Positions 38,715-51,900 of a stretch of 64,000 bases of DNA are shown here, piece after piece. The notes beneath the pieces were generated by a model, which made no database searches, was not told the origin of the DNA, and saw only the letters and a program-made list of their open reading frames with translations. The translations under genes and the position numbers were made by a program. Source of the stretch: Phallusia mammillata. Taxonomy: Eukaryota; Chordata; Ascidiacea; Phlebobranchia; Ascidiidae. Within the stretch, counting starts at the first letter, position 1. The number at the start of each line of letters is the position of its first letter. The stretch is from contig QLIY01000724.1 in the NCBI GenBank assembly GCA_003260075.1, positions 19,968 to 83,967 of the forward strand. The letters run 5' to 3'.

Positions 38715-38765
38715 TACTAACTTTTGTAGTTTATCTTAAAAGAGTTGCTCCAGAACATCATCAAG
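38715..38765 (+). promoter_or_regulatory. Branch point, 3' splice acceptor and 5' UTR of CHMP1B
   Basis: A consensus branch sequence TACTAAC (38715-38721) is followed by TTTTGTAG, ending at 38729, only 36 bases before the ATG. No upstream exon is recognisable. This fits either a 5' UTR intron or a spliced-leader trans-splice acceptor, common in tunicates. Confidence 0.55.
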
Positions 38766-39147
38766 ATGCCGAACATGGAAAGTAAGTATAATGTTGTAGA
38801 CTTAGAATGCTGCAAGGTGTATATTTCCTAGTAATATGACTAACCTATGTATACAAATACTTTTTTAGCATGCCTCTTTGAGCTGAAAATGGCTACCAAA
38901 AGTCTCCTGAGAGAGAGCAAAAAATGTGAAAAAGAAGAAAAATCACAAAAATTGAAACTCAAACAAGCTATTGCTAAAAATAACATGGAGGTATGTTACA
39001 CTGTGAGAAATGTAATTTGAATAGAACAGCAAGGCAACTAGTAAAACCCAATAGTATTTGTGTAAACGACATTTTGTACTTACAGGTTTATGTGTTTTTG
39101 TATATATAACAAACAATTGAATAAACTACACATACTTTAGGTTCCAG

Positions 39148-39184
<37 letters not shown>

Positions 39185-41591
39185 TTTTTATAGCGAAATG
39201 CATTTGTTTTGATAAAACAAATAAAACATAGTGACAGATTTAGTGGTTTTTCACACTGAATTTTCTTCATGTTGCAGTGGTTGACATTTTTGATGCTTTT
39301 GTGTTTGTTTGTAATGCATTACTATGATACTGTTGGTGACTTTTTAATACATGCAACATATGCAGGGTGCAAAAATTCATGCAGAAAATGCTATTCGTCA
39401 AAAAAATCAGGCACTTAACTTTTTGCGCATGAGTGCAAGAGTGGATGCCATCAGTTCCCGTGTTCAAACTGCCATTCAAATGAAAAATGTAAGTATTGTT
39501 TTCCACTTACTAGTAAACAATGTGAGGAGTTTGATGAAAAATATGATGGCCCGAAAAATACAAAAAGTGTCATGCTTTGTTATTCAAACATTTCTCCAAA
39601 TGCTAATGTCATCATCAGTGATATGAGGGGCCAGTTACATTTGTACTTATATATTTCTTATGTGTAGACATAATTTTGTGTTTTTCTACTATTGTGTTTT
39701 TGACAAGTTGTTGGTGGTTGGCAATAATTCAATTTTACCAGGTGCAAGTACTGGAAACCTTTGTTGAATAGTAATATGCCCAATATAATTCATATGAGCA
39801 TTTTGTGGCAAGACTACAGGCACTTTTATTTGCCCATGTTATGGTACTTGCAAGAAATGTTTGTGGTAAAATATTTTGCTGAATTTTATGTGTACGTACA
39901 GATTTGCCTTGTCTTTTACTAGATCGTCTGTTTTTACTCCTTATTTCTGTAACTGAAATGCACCAGAGTGTGAATATCAGAAAAAAAGGGGTGCACACAA
40001 AAGTTTTATGATAAAAATGACATACCGATTAGTGATGGGATGATACCAGGTTTTGAAGCGAGTACCGAGTACGAGTACCACATATATATATATTCGATAC
40101 CGAGTACTTAAGTGTAGTGTTGTACTTAGTTGTATATCACTCGCTAATTTATCTGNATACCTTCGATACCGAGTACTTAAGTGTAGTGTTGTACTTAGTT
40201 GTATGTCACTCGCTAATTTATCTGCCATGGTCGTGCGCACACACATGCCGAAAAATGTTTCTCCAACGTGATAGCGAAAAAGATATACGTAAACTGGCGG
40301 AACTTTTTTCCAACTTTGTGCTGTCCGAAGCAAATATTGGCAATAAGTTGCCCGTATTCTTATGGTGTAAATCAGCCTTCGGTATCGCAAACTGAGCAAA
40401 GCCCCCCCCCCACTCGTCCCATCACTAATATCGATATTCTGTGACAAGCAAAATGTTAACCCCTTTGGAACATACGTTTGTTCATGTTGCCTTTAAAATT
40501 ATGCTGACTAGGTATAAGTATTTTGAAACTGTTTACACTAAACTTCTCTACAGCTTATATGACATTCATCTTATGCTGGGATTACCAACTCTCAACTCTT
40601 TGAATGCTATATGTTTATGCGGCCCCACCCTTTCCTTGATATCCAAAAAATGTGTTCTGCCTAAGCAGTATAATTTTAGGTCCTATTTTGGCATAGACAT
40701 TTCAACAGAATTGCATTGTTTCTCAAAATAAACGGCTCTTAATTTACAACGTTGTTGCTACTTGGAATATAAAAACACATATACATTACTGTTTTGTTTG
40801 CGAATCTGTAGTTTCATCTCTCCCCCCCCCCATGTGTTCTGCCTAAGCAGTATAATTTTAGGTCCTATTTTGGCATAGAGATTTCAACAGAATTGCATTG
40901 TTTCTCAAAATAAACAGCTCTTAATTTACAACGTTGTTGATACTTGGAATATAAAAACACATATACATTATTGTTTTGTTTGCGAATCTGTGGTTTCATC
41001 TCCTTACATTTGTACATTGTTTATTCACAGGTTACCAAAAATATGTCAAGTGTGACCAAAAACATGGAGGCAACAATGAGATCAATGAACTTAGAAAAGG
41101 TTACTAGCAACTTGTTTAACCACAGTTTTATAACCAACACACATTTGTTTAAAGTTATTGCAAATAATTTTGCCTTTTAGATTTCACAACTCATGGAGCG
41201 ATTTGAAAAACAATTTGAAAACCTGGATATTCAGTCTCAATATATGGAAAGTGCCATGAGTGGAACCACACAACAATTTGCACCTGAGGATGAAGTTAGA
41301 AATCTTATGCAAAAGACTGCTGACGAAGCTGGGTATGTTTATGCATCAGTTTTTGTTAATTTAGTTCCTACAAAATAAAGAAAATGATTTCACCTGCTAA
41401 ACTGTCATTGTTTGTGCCAAAGTGTAGATAAAAAATTCCTATAATTATGATTAAATAAGTGTATTTTTGTGTTTGTTAGGCTTGAAATGAACTTGGAAAT
41501 TCCCGGCGCAGCCTCAACATCACTAGCCACAAGCACAGCATCCACAGAACAGGACGAGCTTTCGCAGAGACTCGCCAGACTTCGAGAATAA
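38766..41591 (+). CDS. CHMP1B: Charged multivesicular body protein 1B (ESCRT-III subunit), 6 exons
   Basis: CHMP1B is a cytosolic ESCRT-III protein that assembles on endosomal and midbody membranes and recruits the ATPase VPS4 and spastin for membrane scission. Exons: 38766-38781, 38869-38990, 39366-39488, 41031-41099, 41181-41332, 41480-41591. All are phase-consistent, giving 197 residues against 199 in human CHMP1B. The N-terminal region is basic and helical. 'HAENAIRQKNQALNFLRMSA' matches the vertebrate core almost exactly, and the acidic C-terminus carries the MIT-interacting motif 'DELSQRLARLR'. CHMP1B is favoured over CHMP1A by MPNMET at the start and by ADEAGLEMNLE. Exon 4 ends at an unusual GTTACT donor. 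AATAAA follows the stop. Intron 3 is long because of an hAT MITE and a duplication. Confidence 0.96.
39148..39184 (+). repeat. 37-base C homopolymer in CHMP1B intron 2
   Basis: An uninterrupted C run about 180 bases before exon 3, with no duplicated flanks seen. Confidence 0.85.
40030..40427 (+). mobile_element. hAT-type MITE in CHMP1B intron 3
   Basis: The terminal inverted repeat is 'tagtgatggga' at the left end and 'tcccatcacta' at the right. It is flanked by 8-base duplications 'ataccgat' and 'atatcgat', which match at 7 of 8 bases. No transposase is present. The inside holds a 63-base duplication joined by n at 40156 (40093-40155 and 40162-40224), probably an assembly overlap, and a 10-base C run near the right end. 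Confidence 0.8.
40650..41002. repeat. 171-base direct duplication split by a 10-base C run
   Basis: Copies at 40650-40820 and 40832-41002 differ at about five positions and flank a C run at 40822-40831, just before CHMP1B exon 4. Divergence of a few percent fits two haplotypes of a highly polymorphic animal placed in series. Confidence 0.85.
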
Positions 41592-42692
41592 AAATAAACT
41601 TACTAATTGAAAATGCACTTTACATTTCAGTACTTGTGACTGTAGAACATATTTGCAGTTTTTACTTTGCGAAGTTTTTGTCATTGTTTTTCATGTGTTT
41701 TTTTGTCATAGAAATCTGCCTAAAAGCACATGTAATCTTTTATGATGCCTACAGGTCAAATTTGATTGTTCAATTTCAGTTTTTACGAAGGAAATCATAC
41801 TTGACATGTTGAGTTTGGAGTGACTTTCATATCTACAGTAAAACTGTTCGCACTGTAAATCTAACATTGGAAAGCAAATTATGTGAGCCACATTTTACAA
41901 ACTGAAATTGTGGCAATTCAGATGATTGAACCAATGTTTTTATCTTGCTGCAATAAGCAATGTTTCCTGCATTGGTATTACGATCTGTGTATATATCAAC
42001 CAAATGGAACAAGACTGTTTGCTGCTCAAGTTATATACCCTTTTTGAGAAATACAAACACCGTAACTGTTTCAAAAGAGAAGAATGTGAACTATTACCCA
42101 ACTTTAAGCGAAATTTTTGTTGTTGTTTTTACGCGAGAATTTGGTTTACCTTTGAATTTAAAAAAGTTTGGATTGTATTTTTGATTTCTATTGCGGGGAT
42201 TTTTGGCGGTAATCCCTTTTTGCGGTCAGCACCGAACTTCAGTCCACTTAGCTTGGAATAAGCAAAGAGATTATAGAAGCCAAAACTACAAGTTTATTTC
42301 ACAAATATGGGTAAGTAGGTTAAGCTTTAAGCGAATATTGCGAGGTATGACTCCTTGATTTCCACATTCGAAAGTGTTTACGGGTGTACTAAGATATGGC
42401 TTTGCATTAGACACCATCGTGAATAGGAAAACTACTGGTTTTGTTGTTGAATTGGCTTTATTTTACTCAGATACAGTTGAGCCTACTTTGCTATACAAAA
42501 GCCGTTAAAACGTATTTGGCATTGGTTGTCGTGTTTTGTTTCAATTTTGTTTTTTGTCGGGAGACTGCTTGATCCATGTCTAGGCTAGGCTACAGACATA
42601 AAAAGCATCTATTCCTGGCAAAGCGGGCATCAAACGTCGTGTAAAAAATATACTGGCAATAATATTGTATTTACACACAAGCACCACAGAAA

Positions 42693-42734
<42 letters not shown>

Positions 42735-42868
42735 ACGTTTGTACCTGAAAGTATACACTTGTACCACTAAAAGAACATAATACACCTTACTAGCTCACAT
42801 GTGCGTTTTTTCATGCAAGTCCAACTAGAAAAACAGCTAAACTTGTAACCATAACAACAAACCGCAAA
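41592..42868. other. Spacer between convergent CHMP1B and the cytokine-receptor-like gene
   Basis: The two genes end toward each other across about 1.3 kb. The spacer holds the CHMP1B polyadenylation signal region and a 38-base C run at 42695-42732. An open frame at 41926-42261 (111 codons) is Cys- and Phe-rich but matches no family I recognise and lacks splice or promoter support. Confidence 0.6.
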
Positions 42869-44226
42869 TTATAGGTCAATTTTTGGAAACATTTGTGGCA
42901 AGGAGGACAATTCTAAGTAACTTGAACTTTCGAAGTTGCACTTTGAACTTGGACGAAAAAAGGTATTTACAGTGGACGCTTCTGGAATATCTGCACAGGG
43001 AGAAGATGGTTCTAAAGGCCAGGCTGTATTTGTGGTGCGCTGGGGACTATTGGTACGCGATAAGTCTTTCTGTCCGATTTTTATTTCGGTCGGGTGTGAC
43101 TGATGGCGTATTTGGTTGCTTTTTCGCTGGTGCCAGCCATGCATATTGTGCTCAAGGTTTAGAACGTCTAATGGCGAAGGTGGTGGCGACTCATCAGAAA
43201 ACGAAGACCAATCAAGTGGATAACCTGAGTCAGCTGACCTGCATGAATCAGATCTGTTTCTGACTGGTTCAACACGCCCAGTGATGCGGGAACAACAGCG
43301 CGAACAACAACCGCTGCGTCTTTGACAGTAATGGTGATCTCTTCCTGTGTGATACTGCACTGCTGGTAATGGGTTTGCTGCGCCGTGTTGGTGCTCGATG
43401 TGCAAAGGTGTGTTAAAAATGCTTTCATAACCAAATGAATGCACTCTTCTTCGACGATGCATGCGCCTTTGATACAGTGATGAACGTTTTGGCCTGCTGG
43501 TTGCCGTCGTTTCAGCCTTCGCCACGTATGTGCTGACGAAATGAGAACTATCAGCACTCTCAGTGGAGTTGGATCTGTTTAACGGAACTCTTTTCGCGTG
43601 TTTTAGTGTCCCAGCCATTTCGGCTTGCGGATGGGTTTGCGGACTGTACGTTGGATTTTCGACTTCGTACTGCGATGCTCTGCATCGCTTCTTGACGTAC
43701 TTGGTCGTCATGGCAGCTGGCCCGTCAAGGAATACATCGTCAAGAGATGAGCTTGGCGACGTATGCAGGTTACCAAGACACACAGTTGGTTTGTCTTCTA
43801 CGCATGTCTCAAGCACTGTGGTTCTACAAGCTCTCATCTGTAAGCTACGGGCAAGTTCATGTTCAATGGTGGTGTATTCAGAGGTGTGAAAGTTGTAGTT
43901 TGATGGCCGTGCATCATTCTCTCGGTAGATGGCGTGCTCGTGCGCTTTTTCAATCTCAGCATCTTGAGTGAATGGCGAACATGATTCAAAACTATTTGCT
44001 CGGTGTACATCTACTTTGTGTATGTTGACCATAGAAACATCGGGGGATATATCGCGCTCAGGCGCCGGGTAGTGACTTGACCCCTCACTGGCTGCGTTAC
44101 GGATGTACATAAAGTCATTTAGTGAAGAAGTATCTGCTCTTGACATATCGGGTACTACTGGTCGCGGACATTCCGTGTCTGAGAGTGAAGCAATAGCAAC
44201 CATGCTGTCTTTGTCTTCTTCACTAT
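42869..44226 (-). CDS. Receptor last exon: long cytoplasmic tail
   Basis: This exon encodes about 451 residues, Ser- and His-rich, with repeated acidic Ser/Asp stretches (DSEEDKDS) and a dozen or more Tyr residues. Examples are FMYIRN, SQYEVENPTY, STYVAK, FGYESIF, SGYPLDW and SSYLELSS. No canonical YxxQ STAT3 site is seen. Together with the preceding exon it forms an unusually large intracellular region with no catalytic domain. Confidence 0.85.
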
Positions 44227-45888
44227 CTGAAAATTTGGGCACCAAGCATTAACAAAAAACACGAAGATTCGCTTGGTCAAACAACTGATTTTTTTATGTA
44301 GACCTTAAAGCAAAACTGGATAAAGTGACGATTTGCCACATATGTCGTTTCATAGTGGTTGTATTTTAGCTGCCTGAATTCCTTAAAGCAGGGATGTGAT
44401 TTTTTACCTGTGTCGTTTGCAGAAGATGTGCTTCTGACGGGAAGAAACGCTTCAACGCATTCCGATGCGTTTGAGTGGTCAGTAATCTCATCCAACCTTG
44501 ACATGGTAGGGTTCGATGTTTCACCAAAGTTTTTGTCAAATTCTTGCAGGATTTCAGCCTGTTTTGTTTTGCAAGATGAACAGTTAAACGCGAAAAAACT
44601 TGGAAGATTTGGAGATTGCTTTTTCGTTTCAATTGTTTCAAAATTACATCGATCAAAAAAGATTAAAAACCAGTTTATAAGAACTCTTGAGATATTATTG
44701 AAAAATTTTCAGAAGTCTATCCGCTTTAAACAATTTTATTTGCATTGGCTTTAAATGTAGCCAACACGTTTTCAGGTCTTTCTTTTTAGGCCTACAAAGT
44801 TACCAGTTTTTCTGGTAGATCCATTTCTTTTTTAAAGAAGTTGTCGTACGCCCGCTTTAACTTGTAAATGGCGATGCACACAACCAGCAGGCCCAATGTT
44901 AAGGTCACAGCAAGAATGATGGGCGACTTTTCAGTTTGTTCTTTGATGAAATCTGAAGTCAAGAAACATTCTATATCAGTGGTTCGTAACCTTTTTATAA
45001 CGGCCGAACCCCTACGATATTCTTCAGCCTTTGGTCNTGCTTATTTTTGTTTTACAATGCTTGGTTTATTTCATGTATTTACCAAGCGCCGAAAAAGCTC
45101 AGATTAATTTCTAGCTCGGTGCATAGATTGAGCTGCACAGCGAGGAGATCAGTCTTAAGTGTCATATGGCATAATCTATATTGTGATGCCTGCGGTACCT
45201 GTTTTGTTCGCATTGTTGGCGTACAAAAAAGTCTGACACATATGGTTATTAGGCTGGTAATACTCTTTTTAGTACCACAAAAACTATTTAGAGCAGTTTA
45301 AAACACCCCTGCATAAATTTAACCTTCCAGTGTTTTGATATTGAGCAAATACAAATTGCCGTTTTTTGCGACTATAGACCCTAAAGTTTGACAAAAACGA
45401 GTATTTGTATTGTACTTCAAAAAGACCTTCGTCGAACCCCTGATTCGGCATGGCCGAACCTTTGTGGTTCGATCGAACCCCAGTTAAGAACCACTGGTCT
45501 ATGATCAGCAATCACGGCTAGAATTTTCTAGCCTACGCCTTGCCATATGGTGGTGAGTGCTTTGTGACCGGTTGATTCGGTATAACGCTTACAATGGGCC
45601 TGGCGTACTGTGATTGTTTGGGCTAACAAGAAGTTTTCTAATATGAAAAATACTAAAAAAACATTATGTGTCCCCTTCAGGAAATACCATTAATACATTT
45701 ATATAATGCTTGGCATGTAGTATTTGTGTGATTATAAACAAACAACATTGAAAAGTGAAACTGATTGAGAAACATGTTGGACCAAGAAACCCATTTTAAA
45801 AACCTTTACTCCATGTACATATATGCAAATAAATATTTTATTTTTTCATTTTATTGGCATCACTACTAGATTTAAAAGAGAAAAAAGT

Positions 45889-45939
<51 letters not shown>

Positions 45940-48900
45940 TATTGTTGGACGTTTAGTAATTTCAACCAAAAAAATCAGTTATTTTAACAGAAAAACTTGT
46001 AGTCGTGTCAGCATTAAATTGCTGACAGGGTAAACATAGAAAATTTAAAAGCATACAGCACAAAAAAAGCAAATACCTACATTTTTTCACTTACCCAACA
46101 AATCCCACATCTGCAATTACTTTTATATAGAGCCAGAGATTTCTCCATTTGCCGTTTTTCTGTTGGTAGTTGTTTCGAGATGACGCTTCTTTTCCACCGG
46201 TAGCAACAAGCAGTTTATCTTCAGGTTTTAATATCTCACCTGCAAAATTAAGTAAAGCTATAAAATTTAACATTTAACAATCTACATTGTTTGATTGGTT
46301 GCAACTGGTGAGGCAATTTTTAAATTAGTCCCATCTACCAAGCAATGCTCCTTTTTTGCNCTTCGTCGAACCCCTGATTCGGCGTTGCCGAACCCCTGGG
46401 GTTCGATCGAACACCGGTTAAGAACCACTGTTCTATAGTGTTAAGGTGATGTGCCGAAAGACCTTTTTGTTTTCCGGTGGTACAATTTCCCCTTAAGCCT
46501 ATTAAACTTCGAAAAGTACAAAAACAAAGACTCAGAGTTGTTTCCATTTGAAACAACCGTACGCCGATCCCAAAACTTCCCAACACATAGTAAACCGCCA
46601 AACAACCAATATATACCTGCAATATCAGGGCTTGGCTGCACAGTTTTGCAGACTTCTCTCCATTCGCTTTCGTAGGAGTAGGTTTCTTCGGTGATTCGCA
46701 ACTTCACGCACATGTGAGCGTTATGAATCGGTTTCTCAAACAACGGCAATGTAATCAAAGTCATATCGAAACTTTGCTTGTTCTCCTGAAGTAACAAGGT
46801 ATTTTGTTAAACTTGTGTAGGCTACGTGTAAATTGCTGGGTGGTCAATTTTAGAACTTGTGCAAAATATGCTTCACTTTTCTTTGCGAGCTTCGCACATG
46901 TTCCTTAATCAATCGAATTTCAATGACGGCTTGTTTTTGGTTTTATTCGGTTTCGCAAGGGCCTCCAACAAATTGTGCTCTTTTTGAGAGGATTTTAAAC
47001 ACGTAATTTTTCTTTAAAGACAAGGTTTGCTTCATGTGCTCTTGTTAAATACTTGAAAACTTCTTGGGCCTGGCATCACCAACTTTCGGACCCGATTCTG
47101 GCTTTTTTTTGAAAAAAACCGCTATAAAACATTATGTTGGGAATGTTAGAATTAAATGCAACTTCGATACGTAATATAGGCCACCAAGATAATTTCAATT
47201 TCAAAAATTGTTGAACGAATTCTTACCCTTGGAGTTTGATTCGAGTCATTTGTGGACCAGTATCTGATCATATAATACAAGGCCTCTCCGTAGTAACAAT
47301 TTAGTGATTTGTTGATCGGCAAAACCTGATGAGGTTTGTTCATGATCCGAAGTTGCGTTTCAGAAAATACTCCGATAATGTCGAAGCTTGGCGGGAGTAT
47401 CTTGTCTGTGGAAGACATTATGTTTACTAATGCGATAGCACCATGGTGTTTATCGCAGTTAGCCGGCATTTGTGACACAGGACAACGCAATCAGTTGGAT
47501 TGTTTTCCTCATGTTTAACGAGATTTAAAGCGTTCGCAGGCCTCTTGTATAGGTCTGTACCTGCTGGTGATTCGAAAAAAGGTGACTGTTTGGTTTTTTT
47601 CTTATAAAAGGAGGACATGTGAAAAGGTTTAAAAACGATCGTTGATACCCCCCCCCCAGCTATAAAACCTATGATATTCGGCAAAGCATTGCAAGTTTAA
47701 ATGAAATTGTGCTTTTCTATGACAGTCCAACCGTGTTTTGCAAAAAAAGCGTTAAAGTTGTAGTACATCAGTTGCAAAACGAGTCATGTAAACTTTGACT
47801 GAAATTAACCAAACCTATTTTTCGAAAAACTATTTTGGATCCCCCCCCCCTTAAGCCCTTGAAAGTTGCTTTTTTGGACATTTCAACAAACGTATTTTTG
47901 ATGCACTTGGAAAGGTAAACTAAATCAACAACTACTAAATGTATCAAGAAAATGAAAGCCTGGCTTAAATCACCTGGTAACTGCAAAGGAGTAGTTGTTT
48001 TCTCCCAATCGCTGCATATCTTCTTCTGATATTCCAAGCAACTCCGCACACGAAAATGGAACTTTCCTTCGTTTGTGTAATCGGGACATTCCTTGTCAAA
48101 TATATCGTGGATAGGCTCGTACACATGACATGATGATTCCTTAGTCGGGTGACAGTTGTTGACCGCTATCCAGTCGTTACTTTCTATGATCAAGCTAAAC
48201 AACAGATTCGAATCTAATTTAAGCACAAATAGGAGATTTTCAATAAATATATTCGTTGGGATTTAACTGGTTAAAAATATTTTTGTTTCAAGCCAATAAT
48301 GCCATGTACTTAGGTATAGTCCAAGCAGACTTGGACAAATAGATAATTATGGTTTGAGTCCACCCCCCCCCCAGGCTCGTACACATGACATGATGATTCC
48401 TTAGTCGGGTGACAGTTGTTAACCGCTATCCAGTCGTTACTTTCTATGATCAAGCTAAACGACAAATTAGAATCTAATTTAAGCACAAATAGGAGATTTT
48501 CAATAAATATATTCGTGGGGATTTAACTGGTTAAAAAATATTTTTGTTTCAAGCCAATAATGCCATGTACTTAAGTATAGTCCAAGCAGACTTGGACAAA
48601 TAGATAATTATGATTTGAGTCTAAGTCCTTGTTGTGGACAATTTACATCAAATTAACGGTTAAACTTGCTTGCACTAGACTAGAGCTATAAAACCTATGA
48701 TATTCGGCAAAGCATTGCAAGTTTAAATGAAGTTGTGCTTTTCTATGACAGTCCAACCGTGTTTTGCAAAAAAAGCGCTATAGTTGTAGTACATCAGTTG
48801 CAAAACGAGTCGTGTAAACTTTGACTGAAATTAACCAAACCTATTTTTTGAAAAACTTGTTTGGATGGACTTACCCAAGGACTTCTACTTCAAAATAATT

Positions 48901-51900
48901 GTTGTAGTTATCTGTCGGTGGTTTCCACCTGAGTGTGTGGTTTACGTTGCTGGAATGTGCTGTGACGTTACTCGGGCCAGGAATTCCTAGAAAAGTTACT
49001 TCGGGTTACTAACGGCTTAACGCCACACACGACATATGTCGTACCTGCTAATGAGCTTTGCACATCGTGACAATGCTGAATTCCATCAGGAAGTTGGAAA
49101 CAAAATTTTGACGCGTTTGGTTTTCTTGGGTCTAATTGGTTAAGAAATATCACATGTTCTGCCACATCGATTTTGTGTTGGTAGATCTACAAAAAGCAGT
49201 AGAGTGCATGGTCTGTAATCTTTACTGAATGATACGATTCAGTTAGCGGTCGTACTAACCCTAAGTGGTAGTGTCAAATCATGACCTTTGTATAAAAAGG
49301 ACTAAGCTTTACTTTAAAAAAAAACTTTGCGTGCTTACCACTAATTTTTCAGAGTTGGAATGAGTCCACCAATACTGAATGTCTGTGTACTGACAAGGCA
49401 GCTTGGAACAATAAAGTACGGCATTCGTTTGTTGATAAAATCCAAGAAATCGAACTGGCTCTTGTGCTGCAACAGACAAGGCACTATTTAGGGTTAATCA
49501 CAAACGTCTCCTGCCTGTCAAAGTCACAACAAATATTCCATCGAATTTTAGGCGTATCAATTCTCGGTAATAGTTGCATATAATATAAACATTTTTCGTG
49601 CAATTCAAATGTACGGTTGGTACTTTGTGCTTCAAACCACCATACCAAAATATGATTGGCGATGGGTGCAGAACAATCGAGCAAATCATGCAATAAGGGT
49701 CTTTACAATTGGTGACATATAGGTTTAACCAATCTCTACTGGAACAGGCTGGAGTTTAAAATTGATCCGCTCACCAACATTCATTCCAATGTGTGTTATT
49801 TTGTGGCAATGCCAGCCAGATTTTGTTGGCGCACTGGATTTCGAAATTGAATGTGGTAACAGACCATTCCACTTCAAATACTAACCATCCCAGCAATTCA
49901 GTTGTAATTTACCAAAAGTGTGGTAATGAACTGTGCAACAAATGGCCTTTGAGCATGTTCCTGAGTGAAGCAGCTTTCGGATGTAACTAAATGCAAATAA
50001 CGTGTTGTGCACCATGTAAGACGCTACTTGATCTGAAGGCGCAGTCGCCCGGCAAGTTTTCCTTATTCCGCGCCATTTCAACTGACGAGGCTCGATAAGG
50101 GTCCAATTGAGAGGAACCCCGTTCACAATACGAGCCTATTTCCCTTGTCAAAACTGTCGCAAGGCCGGAGAAATTCCAGATTGACTTGCGGTCATATTTC
50201 TGTTCAGTGCAGAAGTTTGGGCGACCATTGTTTTGAATTTGATTCAGTGGACGGAGGCGCTAAACGTGCAACATGACGCTCTAATGACTTGTTTCGCAAC
50301 AACTAGCCCTGATAGCACATCTGATTGCCCCAGAAGCTTGTGACAAGCCTTACAAGAGCTGACGTTTTACAAGCAATTGGTAGAGATTTTATTAGGGTTT
50401 AGGTTTTAGCAGTTTTTGACGCTACTGGTTTCATATTCGGCCATGGTTGTGCCTATGTTTAGCCAATTTATGTTGGTAAAACTTAATATTAACAAGGCTG
50501 TTGACCTTTAATACAGTTTGTCAATGGCCTGCGGATCTTATTTCATTGTCTGAACCCTTGACATGTTACGAGATAATCTGAACTGTGGACGGATTTTAAA
50601 AGTAAACTTGCCATTAAAAAATACCAAGAAGAAGAAATGACACACAGTGTTTGTATAATATTAATACCAGGATGCTAAACACAGGTTCTTTGGATGTTTG
50701 TGTGTATGTTTGAAAGTGTGGACAAATGTGAGATAAACCCAAGTTGAACTAAGTTGCACCAATAACACTTCTGAATTCGGAATGATATTTGTTAACTGTA
50801 TATAGCACAGATATAGCCTAATTACAAAACCGTGCGACAAACAGTAAGAATCTTTACATGCACTTGGCCAAATGGAACTTTAACTCACAAACAAACATTA
50901 CAAAACCGACTTCTTGCTGGTGACGATCCTAAATTTGATTCTCGTGAAAAAAACTTCAAATATGTTGAAGGATATGATAAACGTAATACTCAATTTCTAA
51001 CTCTATAAAAGTTTATTTTTGTAACGTAAAAAACGGTGAAGAGAAATGTACAGCCTAGTTCTTGCAAACCTTAGCAGTTGATTCTTTCTAAGAGACGCGT
51101 CAAGGAGAATGGGCGCTGTTGTGGCGATTTTATTCGATACATAGACCATAGAGCATCATGCAAGAATATGAGTGTCCTGCAAACCCGTATAAGAAGAATC
51201 GTTTGCGTGAAAATACCGTAAGGCGTTAACCGAAGTTGTCAATCTAAATCCCGTAAAACGGATGGGATCAAAATAGACGACACAATGGGAGTCATTCTGA
51301 GTTAGGGCAGTAAGGGCTGTTATGAAACTATAAATCCATTCCATACGCCCAAAGAGAGACTAGACATCAATGGTTAAACTGTATCAAGAGAGCAAAAAAT
51401 TCATGACCATGCGCTTAACATTCAGAACACATTCGTTCAGAAATCAAGTTGAAAACCGTGCGACACAACAATAAACCAAGTAGCTCTTGTAGCGATGTCT
51501 TACAATACAGTTGTACAAAATATAACGGGCAAATACTGTTTTATAATCGCCAGAAGCCTCAATCTGTTTGCATCACGAGTAACGAGTAAAAGTTCATAGA
51601 AAGTAGGATTGTGGTGGGAGCCTAAGTAAAACATCGTGTCAAGATATAAGGACAAAAACTGGAATATTTTCCAATCTAAATTGTGATTTCTCATCAAACT
51701 TGGTGTGAAATACGATTCTAACGCTAATAAACAAGTGTGATTGTGTAAAAAGTTTCTTCGACAATATTACTTAGGCAGTCCATGTTTTTGGATGTAATAG
51801 TGTTTTGTACACGTATATGCTGGGATTGCCACGTTACTATAATCATAACAATGGATGCCAACATATACCTCAGCACAAAGGAAGTCAGATGCTTCCTGGC

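Larger units (their letters stand above)
47658..48866. repeat. About 183-base dispersed duplication bounded by C runs
   Basis: A segment starting 'agctataaaacctatg' occurs at 47658-47840, between 10-base C runs at 47648-47657 and 47841-47850. It occurs again at 48684-48866, in native context next to a receptor exon. The first copy looks like a misplaced insert. Confidence 0.8.

Noticed and set aside
39088-39270. Gly-rich minus-strand frame in a CHMP1B intron
   Set aside because: It is produced by a 37-base C run inside an intron and has no support.
42883-43889. Plus-strand frames of 108-126 codons
   Set aside because: They are antisense to the long receptor tail exon, which has domain context and phase-consistent splicing.
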